Positions 44,201 to 52,398 of a DNA stretch of 64,000 nt are shown here, one piece after another. Where the stretch lies: contig CAJTAK010000006.1 of the NCBI GenBank assembly GCA_910574255.1, positions 172,293-236,292 of the forward strand. Direction: 5' to 3'. This DNA is from Clostridia bacterium (GTDB taxonomy: Bacteria; Bacillota; Clostridia; Lachnospirales; Lachnospiraceae). A program made the position numbers and the translations under genes. The notes under the pieces were generated by a model. That model made no database searches and was not told the DNA's origin. It worked only from the letters and a program-made list of their open reading frames with translations. Positions within the stretch are counted from its first letter, which is position 1; every line of letters starts with the position of its first letter.

Positions 44201-44259
44201 TTGACTTACATGTTATAAAATGTTATAATCTGTTACAAGTTAAGAAAAGAACATAACAA
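44201..44259 (+). promoter_or_regulatory. Promoter and phased operator of the DeoR-type regulator
   Basis: TTGACT (44201-44206), 17-base spacer, TATAAT (44224-44229). Over it lie three direct copies of TGTTAYAA at 44211, 44221 and 44231 with an exact 10-base period, and an inverted copy CATAACAA at 44252-44259. This suggests autoregulation by the DeoR protein binding one face of the helix. Confidence 0.75.
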
Positions 44260-44281
44260 ATCTTAACAAGAAGGAACCTAC

Positions 44282-45040
44282 ATGAACCAGCTTCGCAGAG
44301 AAAAGATCGGAAAATATATTCAGGAAAAAGGCGCAGTCACCGTAAAAGAAGTCAGCGCTCTTTTTCCTGATGTCAGTTTAATGACCGTTCACCGTGACCT
44401 GGAGAAGCTGGAAGAGGAAGGCATCATCATCCGAACCAGGGGCGGAGCCATATCTGCGACCCCGGGAACCAGCCCCACAGAGATCAAGCTGGAGACCCGA
44501 ATGCAGACCAACTGGAAAGAAAAAAGGGAAATGGCCAGAAAAGCTCTGCGTCTCATAGAGCCGGGAAGCGCTGTATTCCTTGATGCGGGCACCTCCAACA
44601 TGGCTTTAGCCCAGGCAATCCCGGACATAGATCTCAACATCTTCACCACAGGTCCCGGAATCGCATTGGAACTGGGAAAGCTGTCCATCCCCACCGTCCA
44701 TATGTGCGGAGGAACCCTGAACCGCTTCAACCAGGCAGTCTCCGGCCAAAGCACTCTGCAGATGCTGGAGCAGATCAACATTGCCACCGCATTCTTAGGC
44801 GTATCAGGCTATACGGAAGATGGGGGGTTCACCTGCGGCAAAGAGGATGAGATGCTGGTAAAGCGCTTGATGATGAAAAAAGCCGGAAAAAAAGTCATCT
44901 TAATGGACAGCTCCAAGTGCGGCAGAATCCTCCCCTATACCTTTGGTAATGTAGAAGATGCCGATTACATTGTCAGTGACGGTCAGCTCCCGAAGGAAGT
45001 ACAGGAGCGTGCGGAGCAAGCAGGAACCGAAATCCTTTAA
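44282..45040 (+). CDS. DeoR/GlpR-family transcriptional regulator
   Basis: 252 residues. The N-terminal DeoR helix-turn-helix (LRREKIGKYIQEKGAVTVKEVSALFPDVSLMTVHRDLEKLEEEGIIIRTRGGA) is followed by a sugar-phosphate sensor domain with AVFLDAGTSNMALAQAI, ITTGPGIALEL-type and SKCGRI motifs. Such proteins respond to phosphorylated sugars. An operator of three phased TGTTAYAA boxes covers its own promoter. The E2 dehydrogenase gene starts 55 bases after its stop, so it may also govern the alpha-ketoacid dehydrogenase genes. Confidence 0.93.
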   Translation: MNQLRREKIGKYIQEKGAVTVKEVSALFPDVSLMTVHRDLEKLEEEGIIIRTRGGAISATPGTSPTEIKLETRMQTNWKEKREMARKALRLIEPGSAVFLDAGTSNMALAQAIPDIDLNIFTTGPGIALELGKLSIPTVHMCGGTLNRFNQAVSGQSTLQMLEQINIATAFLGVSGYTEDGGFTCGKEDEMLVKRLMMKKAGKKVILMDSSKCGRILPYTFGNVEDADYIVSDGQLPKEVQERAEQAGTEIL

Positions 45041-45095
45041 GCCCGTAATAGTAACACAAAATATATATAATAAAGAAATTATGGAGGGAAAAGAA

Positions 45096-47057
45096 ATGGC
45101 AGTAGGCGTATTAATGCCAAAAGCAGGAATCACGGTAGAAGAATGCATCATTACCGAGTGGCTGAAGAAAAAAGGCGACCATGTAAACGTGGGCGACATA
45201 CTCTTCACCTACGAGACAGATAAGGCATCCTTCGAGTGTGAATCCACAGCAGAAGGAGAGATCCTTGAAATTTTTTATGAGGAAGGAGACGAAGTACCTG
45301 TTCTGGTAAACGTATGTGCAGTAGGACGGCCTGGCGATGATATCTCCGGAATCAAAGATGGAACCGCATCCGCAGCGGAGACAGAACCGGCTCCGGCGGC
45401 TGCACCTGCACCGGCAGCAGCGCCTGCAGCGGCACCGGCGGGAAATATGGCTCAGGGCGTACTGATGCCCAAGGCAGGAATTACCGTAGAAGAGTGTGTA
45501 ATTACCGAGTGGAGTAAGAAAAAAGGCGATCATGTAAATGTAGGTGACATACTTTTTACTTATGAGACGGACAAGGCATCCTTTGAGTGTGAATCCACGG
45601 CAGAAGGAGAGATTCTTGAGATCTTTTATGAGGATGGCGACGAAGTACCTGTTCTGGTAAATGTATGTGCTATTGGAAAGCCCGGTGACAGCATTGAAGG
45701 TCTGAAAGAAGGAACAGCGCCAGCGGCGGCACCTGCCCCCGCAACAGGAGCAGCACCGGCGGCAGCGCCCGCAGCGGCACCGGCCGGCAATGTGGCTCAG
45801 GGTGTACTGATGCCCAAGGCAGGAATCACCGTAGAAGAGTGTGTGATTACTGAGTGGCATAAGAAAAAAGGCGATCAGATTAAGATTGGCGATATCCTCT
45901 TTACCTATGAGACAGATAAAGCGGCATTTGAGTGCGAATCCACAGCAGAAGGTGAGCTTCTTGAGATCTTCTATGAGGACGGAGATGAGGTTCCTGTTTT
46001 GGTAAACGTATGTGCCATCGGGAAACCGGGAGACAGCGTAGCAGGCTTAAAGGAGGGGACAGCATCCGCAGCCGTACCTGCGCCCGCAGCGGCAGCACCC
46101 GCAGCGGCACCGGCTCCGGCAGCATCAAACGGTCCGGCCAACCCGGATGCCAAGGTATCCCCCAGAGCCAGAATGGCAGCAAAGAATTTGGGTGTGGATG
46201 CAACGGCAGCAACACCTACCGGACCTCATGGACGTATTGTTGAAGCAGATGTAAAGGCATATGCGGCAAGTGCCCCGGCTCCGGCAGCAGCGGCAGCGCC
46301 CGCAGCAGTACCTGCGCCCGCAGCAGAAGCGGCTCCGGCAGCGGCAGTTCCGGCAGACGTGGAATATGTAGATGTGAAGTTCTCCGGTGTGAGAAAGGCT
46401 ACCGCAAAGGCAATGGTGAAGTCCTTAAGTACCATGGCTCAGCTGACCCATTATCATACCTTCGATGCAACGGCTCTTATGAACTTAAGAAAGCAGATTA
46501 AGGCCAATGGAGAAGCAATGGGGATGCCCAATATCACTCTGAACGATATGGTAATGTTTGCAGTATCCCGGATACTTCTGAATCACTCTGATTTGAATGC
46601 AATTATGCCGGAAGACAACGTGCTTCGCAAATACACCAATGTACATCTGGGAATGGCAGTAGATACTCCCAAGGGACTGATGGTTCCGACCATTTTCAAT
46701 GCAAATAAGATGACGCTTTCCCAGCTGTGTGTAGAAGCGAAGCGCCTTGCAAAGATTTGCCAGGAGGGCAAGGCTGCTCCGGATATGCTGTCCGGCGCAA
46801 GCTTTACTGTATCCAATGTAGGCTCTCTTGGAGTAGAAATGTTCACACCGGTTGTAAATCCGCCTCAGGTAGGTATCCTTGGCGTCTGCGGTATCACTAC
46901 AAGAGTGAAGGAAGTAAATGGCGAGATCAAGACCTATCCGGCTATGGGTCTCTGCCTGTCCTATGACCATAGAGCACTGGACGGAACACCGGCTTCCAAG
47001 TTTGTGAAGGAGTTGTGTAACGCTCTTGAGAACATTTCTCTGTTAATGATGAAATAA
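45096..47057 (+). CDS. Dihydrolipoamide acyltransferase (E2) with three lipoyl domains
   Basis: The start is the ATG at 45096, with GGAGGG 7 bases before it; 653 residues. Three nearly identical lipoyl domains carry the lipoylated Lys at 43, 160 and 275 (each in YETDKA). They are joined by Ala/Pro-rich flexible linkers and followed by an E3/E1-binding domain (KVSPRARMAAKNLGVDATA...). The catalytic acyltransferase domain starts at about 425 with D-H-R-A-L-D-G, His625 being the active residue. It passes the acyl group from E1 to CoA. Three lipoyl domains are like E. coli pyruvate dehydrogenase E2; two or one are common in Firmicutes. The E1 gene and a lipoate ligase follow. Pyruvate, acetoin or a branched ketoacid could be the substrate. 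Confidence 0.92.
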   Translation: MAVGVLMPKAGITVEECIITEWLKKKGDHVNVGDILFTYETDKASFECESTAEGEILEIFYEEGDEVPVLVNVCAVGRPGDDISGIKDGTASAAETEPAPAAAPAPAAAPAAAPAGNMAQGVLMPKAGITVEECVITEWSKKKGDHVNVGDILFTYETDKASFECESTAEGEILEIFYEDGDEVPVLVNVCAIGKPGDSIEGLKEGTAPAAAPAPATGAAPAAAPAAAPAGNVAQGVLMPKAGITVEECVITEWHKKKGDQIKIGDILFTYETDKAAFECESTAEGELLEIFYEDGDEVPVLVNVCAIGKPGDSVAGLKEGTASAAVPAPAAAAPAAAPAPAASNGPANPDAKVSPRARMAAKNLGVDATAATPTGPHGRIVEADVKAYAASAPAPAAAAAPAAVPAPAAEAAPAAAVPADVEYVDVKFSGVRKATAKAMVKSLSTMAQLTHYHTFDATALMNLRKQIKANGEAMGMPNITLNDMVMFAVSRILLNHSDLNAIMPEDNVLRKYTNVHLGMAVDTPKGLMVPTIFNANKMTLSQLCVEAKRLAKICQEGKAAPDMLSGASFTVSNVGSLGVEMFTPVVNPPQVGILGVCGITTRVKEVNGEIKTYPAMGLCLSYDHRALDGTPASKFVKELCNALENISLLMMK

Positions 47058-47169
47058 TAATTAGTCAGTTAACTAGGGCTTAAAGCGCTTTGGGGCTTTG
47101 AGTCCGTCCGTCCAATTTATAATATAAAAACTATCCGCATTAATCAGCGGAAGGAATAAATATAACATC

Positions 47170-47320
47170 CTACAGGTATACCTCAATGCACAAAAAACAT
47201 GTGCAGATCAAAGAAACACCCTACGGGCATACCTTAATGCACAAAAACATGTGCAGATCAAAGAAACACCCTACGGGTATACCTTAATGCACAAAAACAT
47301 GTGCAGATCAAAGAAAGGAG
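47170..47320. repeat. Three tandem 50-51-bp hairpin repeats before the E1 gene
   Basis: Units at 47170-47220 (51 bases), 47221-47270 and 47271-47320. Each starts CTACRGGYATACC and contains TGCACA-N7/8-TGTGCA, able to form a small hairpin. The third unit ends in the ribosome site of the E1 gene. The 271-base gap between E2 and E1 also has a TATAAT box at 47118-47123. Variation in copy number could tune E1 expression. Confidence 0.85.
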
Positions 47321-47328
47321 ATAAAGAA

Positions 47329-49809
47329 ATGCCAAAGTCATTGTACATCGATCCCGACAAAATGCGGGCGGAGGGAAAAATTACCTTTAAAGATATTCCC
47401 ATCAACACCTACAAGAAAACCATAAAAGAGGAGATGGAGGAAGGAAACTTCACAAAAGAGGATTTGCTTCGCATCTTCCGTGACATGACCATCTGCCGTG
47501 AGTTTGAGGACATGTTAAATCAGATCAAGACACAGGCAAAATATGCGGATGTGGATACTACTTATCCGGGTCCGGCTCATCTTTCCCTTGGCCAGGAAGC
47601 GGCAGCAGTTGGAGAGGCTTATCTGCTGAGCAAAGAGGACTTTACCTTCGGAAGCCACAGAAGCCACAGCGAGATTCTTGCAAAATGCCTTTCCTGTATT
47701 CAGAAGCTGGATGACAAGGAGCTTTTGGATGACATGGAGAACTTCTTTGAAGGCAAGACTCTGAAGGCTATCAAGACCGTCAGCAAGGCGGAAGGCGATG
47801 TAAAAGAGCTTGCTATCGAGTTCATTGTATACGGCGCATTGGCCGAGCTGTTTGCCCGTGAGAACGGATTCCATAAGGGACTTGGCGGCTCCATGCATGC
47901 ATTCTTCCTGCCCTTTGGCGTATATCCCAACAATGCGCTGGTAGGCGGTTCCGCAACTATTTCCACAGGTGCGGCCCTGTATAAGAAGTGCAATGATAAG
48001 GGCGGCGTAGTAGTTGCCAACCTTGGTGATGGTTCCATGGGCCGTGGCCCCGTATGGGAGGCTCTTTCCTTTGCAACCATGGATCAGTACCGTACTCTTT
48101 GGGAGGAGGGCAGAAAGGGCGGACTTCCCCTGATCTTCAATATCAACAACAACTCCTATGGTATGGGCGGTCAGACCTACGGCGAGACCATGGGCTATGG
48201 TGAGCTGGCACGTATGGGAGCCGGCGTTACAGAGAGCCAGCTTCATGCAGAGAGAGTTGACGGCTACAACCCGCTGGCAGTTATTGATGCATACCGCAGA
48301 AAGCTGCCTCTGGTAAAGAGCGGAGAAGGCCCCGTATTCCTGGATGTTGTTACTTATCGTCTGTTGGGACATTCCACTTCTGACCAGAACGCATATCGTA
48401 CCAAAGAGGAGATTGAGGCATGGAGAGCTCAGGATCCGCTGGTAACCTACCGCAAGGCTCTGGTAGACGCAGGTGTTGCAGAGGACAGCGAGTTTGAAGA
48501 GATTTGGGCAAAGACCAAAGAGAGAATGGCTCGCATCTGCCGTCTGGCAGCAGACAAGGATGCATCTCCTTACCTTGACTTTGACAATGACCCGGGAATC
48601 ATTGAGCGCCTGATGTTCAACAATGAGAAGAAGCGCAACATGGATCCCTCCAGAGAACCGGCTGTTACAGGCCCCAAAGAGAGCTGCAAGCGTTACACAG
48701 ATATTCAGAAGAAGGTTCGTACTCACTATCTGGATGGAAAAGAAGTAAGCGCCATGAAGCGTTACAATATTCGTGATGCTATTTTCGAGCCCATGTTTAA
48801 TAAATACTATGAGGATCCCACGCTCATCGCTTATGGCGAGGACGTGCGTGACTGGGGCGGCGCATTTGCCGTATATCGTGGATTTACGGATGTAATTCCC
48901 TACTCCAGACTGTTTAACTCACCCATTTCCGAGACTGCAATCGTAGGTACCGGCGTAGGCTATACCATGTGCGGCGGCCGTGCGGTAGTAGAGCTGATGT
49001 ATGCAGACTTTATCGGATGCTGCGGTGACGAGATCTTCAACCAGATGGCAAAATGGCAGGCCATGAGTGCGGGAATCTTAAAGATGCCTCTCATCTTACG
49101 TGTATCCGTAGGTTCTAAATACGGTGCACAGCACTCTCAGGACTGGACTTCCATGTGTGCCCATGTACCAGGACTTAAGGTATGCTTCCCGGCAACACCT
49201 TACGAGGCAAAGGGCCTTATGCAGGCCGCATTGAACGGAACGGACCCGGTAGTATTCTTTGAGAGCCAGAGAATCTATGATATCGGTGAGAAGTTCCATG
49301 AGGGCGGAGTTCCTCAGGGAGAATATGAGATTGAGTTCGGTGATGTGGACGTAATTAAGACTGGTTCCGACATTACCATGCTGACCATCGGGGCAACTCT
49401 GTATCGTGCATACGATGCGGTGAAGGAACTGGAAGAGAAGTATGGCTTGTCCGTAGAACTGATCAACCTGCACAGCTTAGTTCCCCTTGATTACACCAAG
49501 ATTCTGGAGTCTGTAAAGAAGACCGGAAAGGTTGTTATGACCTCTGACGCTTGTGCAAGAGGAACCTTCCTGGATGAAGTTGCCAAGAATATTACGGAAC
49601 TTGCATTTGATTATCTGGATGCACCGCCTGCAATTGTTGGTGCTCAGAACTGGATTACACCACCCTTCGAGTACGATCATTACTTCTTCCCCCAGAAGGA
49701 GTGGATCTTGGATGCGATCAATGAGAAGCTGATTACTTTGAAGGATTACAAGCCGACAACGAACGTAACAGCAGAAGAGCAGTTAAGAAAGCTGAAATTA
49801 GGCATTTAA
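47329..49809 (+). CDS. Thiamine-diphosphate dehydrogenase E1, alpha and beta subunits fused
   Basis: The start is the ATG at 47329, with AAAGGAG before it; 826 residues. The alpha half (about 1-470) has GSHRSHSEILAK, GLGGSMHAF and the thiamine-binding motif G-D-G-S-M-G ... N-N-N-S-Y. The beta half (about 475-826) begins MKRYNIRDAIFEPMF and has GEDVRDWGGAFAVYRG, ISETAIVGTGVGYTMCGGR and HSQDWTSMCAHVPGLKV. E1 decarboxylates a 2-oxoacid or acetoin and transfers the acyl group to the E2 lipoyl arm. Separate alpha and beta genes are usual, so the fusion is notable. No E3 gene is in the window. The E1 gene lies behind three tandem hairpin repeats and before a lipoate ligase. Confidence 0.92.
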   Translation: MPKSLYIDPDKMRAEGKITFKDIPINTYKKTIKEEMEEGNFTKEDLLRIFRDMTICREFEDMLNQIKTQAKYADVDTTYPGPAHLSLGQEAAAVGEAYLLSKEDFTFGSHRSHSEILAKCLSCIQKLDDKELLDDMENFFEGKTLKAIKTVSKAEGDVKELAIEFIVYGALAELFARENGFHKGLGGSMHAFFLPFGVYPNNALVGGSATISTGAALYKKCNDKGGVVVANLGDGSMGRGPVWEALSFATMDQYRTLWEEGRKGGLPLIFNINNNSYGMGGQTYGETMGYGELARMGAGVTESQLHAERVDGYNPLAVIDAYRRKLPLVKSGEGPVFLDVVTYRLLGHSTSDQNAYRTKEEIEAWRAQDPLVTYRKALVDAGVAEDSEFEEIWAKTKERMARICRLAADKDASPYLDFDNDPGIIERLMFNNEKKRNMDPSREPAVTGPKESCKRYTDIQKKVRTHYLDGKEVSAMKRYNIRDAIFEPMFNKYYEDPTLIAYGEDVRDWGGAFAVYRGFTDVIPYSRLFNSPISETAIVGTGVGYTMCGGRAVVELMYADFIGCCGDEIFNQMAKWQAMSAGILKMPLILRVSVGSKYGAQHSQDWTSMCAHVPGLKVCFPATPYEAKGLMQAALNGTDPVVFFESQRIYDIGEKFHEGGVPQGEYEIEFGDVDVIKTGSDITMLTIGATLYRAYDAVKELEEKYGLSVELINLHSLVPLDYTKILESVKKTGKVVMTSDACARGTFLDEVAKNITELAFDYLDAPPAIVGAQNWITPPFEYDHYFFPQKEWILDAINEKLITLKDYKPTTNVTAEEQLRKLKLGI

Positions 49810-49969
49810 AATCTTGATTTTATAATAAGCAAACCTAGCTGCAAAGTGGCAGAGGGCATCATAGATGTTGCTTTGTCAATAATGAGATAATGTCAGCAAG
49901 ATAGAAGAGGAAGTGCGTTTCTATTTTAGGGACGCACTTCTTTTTAAAGGATAAAGGAGAACTGACATC

Positions 49970-50959
49970 ATGAGCAACTATTTCATTCAAACGTATACAT
50001 GGAACCCTTGGCACAATCTGGCCGTTGAAAAATATCTTTCCACTCAGATCAAAAAAGGAGATGTGATCCTCTACCTGTGGCAGAACGAACGCACAGTAGT
50101 AATAGGAAGAAACCAAAATGCCATCCGGGAATGCAGGGCACAGCTTTTGGAAGAGGAAGGGGGATGCCTTGCCAGAAGAACCACCGGCGGCGGAGCCGTA
50201 TATCACGATCTTGGCAACCTCTGCTTTACCTTTCTGGCATCTCCTGAGGTCTATAATCTCGAAAAACAGCTTCAGGTGATACAGGCGGCCTGCCGGAGAT
50301 TTGGTGTTGAGACCCAATTCTCAGGAAGAAATGATATTATAACAGAAGACGGATTTAAGTTTTCCGGCAATGCATTTTCGAAAACTTCTCAGTGCAGCAT
50401 TCAGCACGGAACCATTATGGTTAATGTGGATGTATCCCAGCTTGGACGTTATCTGACCCCTTCTAAGGATAAGATGAAGGCAAAAGGCGTTAAGTCCGTA
50501 CAGTCCAGGGTCTGCAATCTCAAGGACCTGAATCCGGAGGTTACTACGGATGCCATGCGCCAGGCGCTGAAAGAGAGCTTTGAGGAAGTGTATGGAAGCT
50601 TCGAGGAATTAAACACTAAAATACTGGATAATTCCCAGGTGGAAGATACCTATGAACTCTATTCCTCCTGGGAGTGGAAGTTTGGAAAGTCCCCGGAGTG
50701 TGAGACCAGCTACAGCAGGCGCTTTGATTGGGGAGAGCTGGAAGTGTATTTGAAGCTGAATGCCATGCATATTAGTGAAATCATGGTTTTCTCCGATATG
50801 CTGGATGTGGAGCTTCCCGGACTTATTGAGCAGCTTCTGACCGGAAAACGCTATGATATGGAAGACGTTGATTTGGAGAAAGAGCTGCCTGATTGCACAG
50901 AAGAACGAAAAGAAAGGCTTTATGAAGTAGTTAAATGGCTGAGGGAACTGAGAGATTAA
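49970..50959 (+). CDS. lplA: Lipoate-protein ligase A
   Basis: 329 residues. The catalytic domain shows NPWHNLAVEKYL, the lipoate/ATP-binding RRTTGGGAVYHDLGNLCFTF motif, the NDIITEDGFKFSGNAF box with active Lys, and HGTIMVNVD. The C-terminal accessory domain (about 245-329) is present. It activates free lipoate with ATP and attaches it to the lysines of lipoyl domains, here presumably the three in E2. The order E2-E1-lplA makes a self-contained unit and suggests reliance on scavenged lipoate. The ribosome site AAAGGAG is followed by a near-ideal gap. Confidence 0.94.
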   Translation: MSNYFIQTYTWNPWHNLAVEKYLSTQIKKGDVILYLWQNERTVVIGRNQNAIRECRAQLLEEEGGCLARRTTGGGAVYHDLGNLCFTFLASPEVYNLEKQLQVIQAACRRFGVETQFSGRNDIITEDGFKFSGNAFSKTSQCSIQHGTIMVNVDVSQLGRYLTPSKDKMKAKGVKSVQSRVCNLKDLNPEVTTDAMRQALKESFEEVYGSFEELNTKILDNSQVEDTYELYSSWEWKFGKSPECETSYSRRFDWGELEVYLKLNAMHISEIMVFSDMLDVELPGLIEQLLTGKRYDMEDVDLEKELPDCTEERKERLYEVVKWLRELRD

Positions 50960-51355
50960 AGCCATTAACAGGGCTATTCGGCGTGGTTTCAGCCTGTTTC
51001 CGGACAAAATGAGGAAAGATCCCCTTAAGAATTGCTTAAATTTCCATATCCCCAAAAAAAACGCTTTTCTTTTTAGAAATTATTGTATATAATATAGGTT
51101 ACGCAAGAGCGGCCTTTATCCCAAGGAAAACGGCGATAACTCAGGTGTAAGGCTTAAAATCAGCAGGTATGCAGTATTAGATTGATTGAGTTATGAGAAA
51201 AAATATGGGACAGGCTGGAAAGCTTTGAAGTTAAACTTTCAAATTTACCTGGATGGTACAGTAATTGTGTCAGAAATAGGAAAAAATGAATAACACTAGA
51301 CAATTCGGAAAAGAATGAAACATAGAGAGAATAGAGCGAAAGGGGATATGGAATC
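50960..51355 (+). other. Long leader region before mreB
   Basis: 396 bases without a gene. A TATAAT box at 51088-51093 would start a transcript of about 250 bases ahead of mreB. The leader contains ACGCAAGAGCGGCC and further G/C-rich patches that could fold, but I cannot match it to a known riboswitch. AAAGGGG is the ribosome site near 51340. Confidence 0.45.
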
Positions 51356-52348
51356 ATGGCTGGAACAGATATTGGAATTGACCTGGGTACTGCGAGTATG
51401 CTTGTATTTATAAATGGAAAGGGCGTTGTGTTAAAGGAGCCCTCCGTAGTAGCTTTTGACAGAGATACAAATAAGATTCGTGCTATTGGCGAGGAGGCTC
51501 GCCTGATGCTGGGAAGAACTCCCGGCAATATTGTGGCGGTTCGTCCCCTGCGCCAGGGTGTTATTTCTGATTACACCGTAACTGAGAAGATGCTTAAGTA
51601 CTTTATTCAGAAGGCTATGGGCAAGAAGACCTTTCGTAAGCCCAGAATTGCAGTCTGTGTGCCCAGTGGTGTTACTGAGGTGGAGAAGAAAGCGGTTGAG
51701 GATGCGACCTATCAGGCAGGAGCCAGAGAAGTATTAATTATAGAAGAACCTATTGCGGCAGCGATTGGAGCCGGAATTGATATTTCCAGGCCCTGCGGCA
51801 ATATGATTGTAGATATTGGCGGAGGAACCAGCGATATTGCTGTAATTTCTTTGGGGGGGACAGTAGTCAGCACGTCGGTTAAGGTGGCCGGAGATGACTT
51901 TGACGAGGCCATTGTCCGTTATATGCGTAAAAAGCATAATCTGCTTATTGGTGAGCGGACTGCAGAGGATATCAAGATTAAGGTAGGGACTTGTTTTCCG
52001 CGGGCAGAAGTGGATCGAATGGATGTCCGGGGACGAAATCTGGTAACAGGACTTCCCAAGACGGTGGAAGTAACCTCTGAGGATACGGAAGAAGCACTTC
52101 GGGAGACTACCATGCAGATTGTGGAGGCAGTACACAGTGTATTGGAGAAGACTCCCCCTGAGCTGGCGGCAGATATTGCTGACCGGGGCATTGTCCTTAC
52201 GGGCGGCGGTGCGTTGCTGCGGGGATTGGAGGAACTTCTGGAAGAGAAAACCGGCATCAACACAATGACTGCAGAGGATTCCATGAAGTGTGTGGCAATC
52301 GGTACCGGCAAGTTTGTAGAGTTTATGTCAGGAAAGAGAGACGAGTAG
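51356..52348 (+). CDS. mreB: Rod-shape-determining protein MreB/Mbl (bacterial actin)
   Basis: 330 residues. Actin-fold motifs: phosphate 1 GIDLGTASMLVF, PSVVAF, connect-1 VAVRPLRQGVISDYTVTEKML, phosphate 2 NMIVDIGGGTSDIAVISLGG, adenosine loop GIVLTGGGALLRGLEELL. It forms membrane-bound filaments that direct lateral cell-wall synthesis. mreC and mreD are not adjacent, as is common for the extra MreB/Mbl copies of Firmicutes, so mbl is an alternative name. It is followed 50 bases later by recD2. Confidence 0.93.
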   Translation: MAGTDIGIDLGTASMLVFINGKGVVLKEPSVVAFDRDTNKIRAIGEEARLMLGRTPGNIVAVRPLRQGVISDYTVTEKMLKYFIQKAMGKKTFRKPRIAVCVPSGVTEVEKKAVEDATYQAGAREVLIIEEPIAAAIGAGIDISRPCGNMIVDIGGGTSDIAVISLGGTVVSTSVKVAGDDFDEAIVRYMRKKHNLLIGERTAEDIKIKVGTCFPRAEVDRMDVRGRNLVTGLPKTVEVTSEDTEEALRETTMQIVEAVHSVLEKTPPELAADIADRGIVLTGGGALLRGLEELLEEKTGINTMTAEDSMKCVAIGTGKFVEFMSGKRDE

Positions 52349-52398
52349 AAAAGAGGGGCATGACGGCTCAGTCCGTCCTGCCTTTTTTTGGGAGTTAT

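Noticed and set aside
45111..45860. 249-codon Cys/Arg-rich frame on the minus strand
   Set aside because: It is the complement of the repeated lipoyl domains and Ala/Pro linkers; its internal repeats simply copy those of E2.
47170..47320. CRISPR-like tandem repeat
   Set aside because: The units are contiguous without unique spacers, only three copies, and each holds its own hairpin; no cas genes nearby.
47515..48726. 403-codon open frame on the minus strand
   Set aside because: Lies wholly opposite the E1 fusion gene, has no ribosome site and no recognisable domain; a shadow of biased codon use.
50960..51355. Cyclic-di-AMP (ydaO) riboswitch before mreB
   Set aside because: The leader length is suggestive, but I could not find the conserved ydaO sequence blocks.
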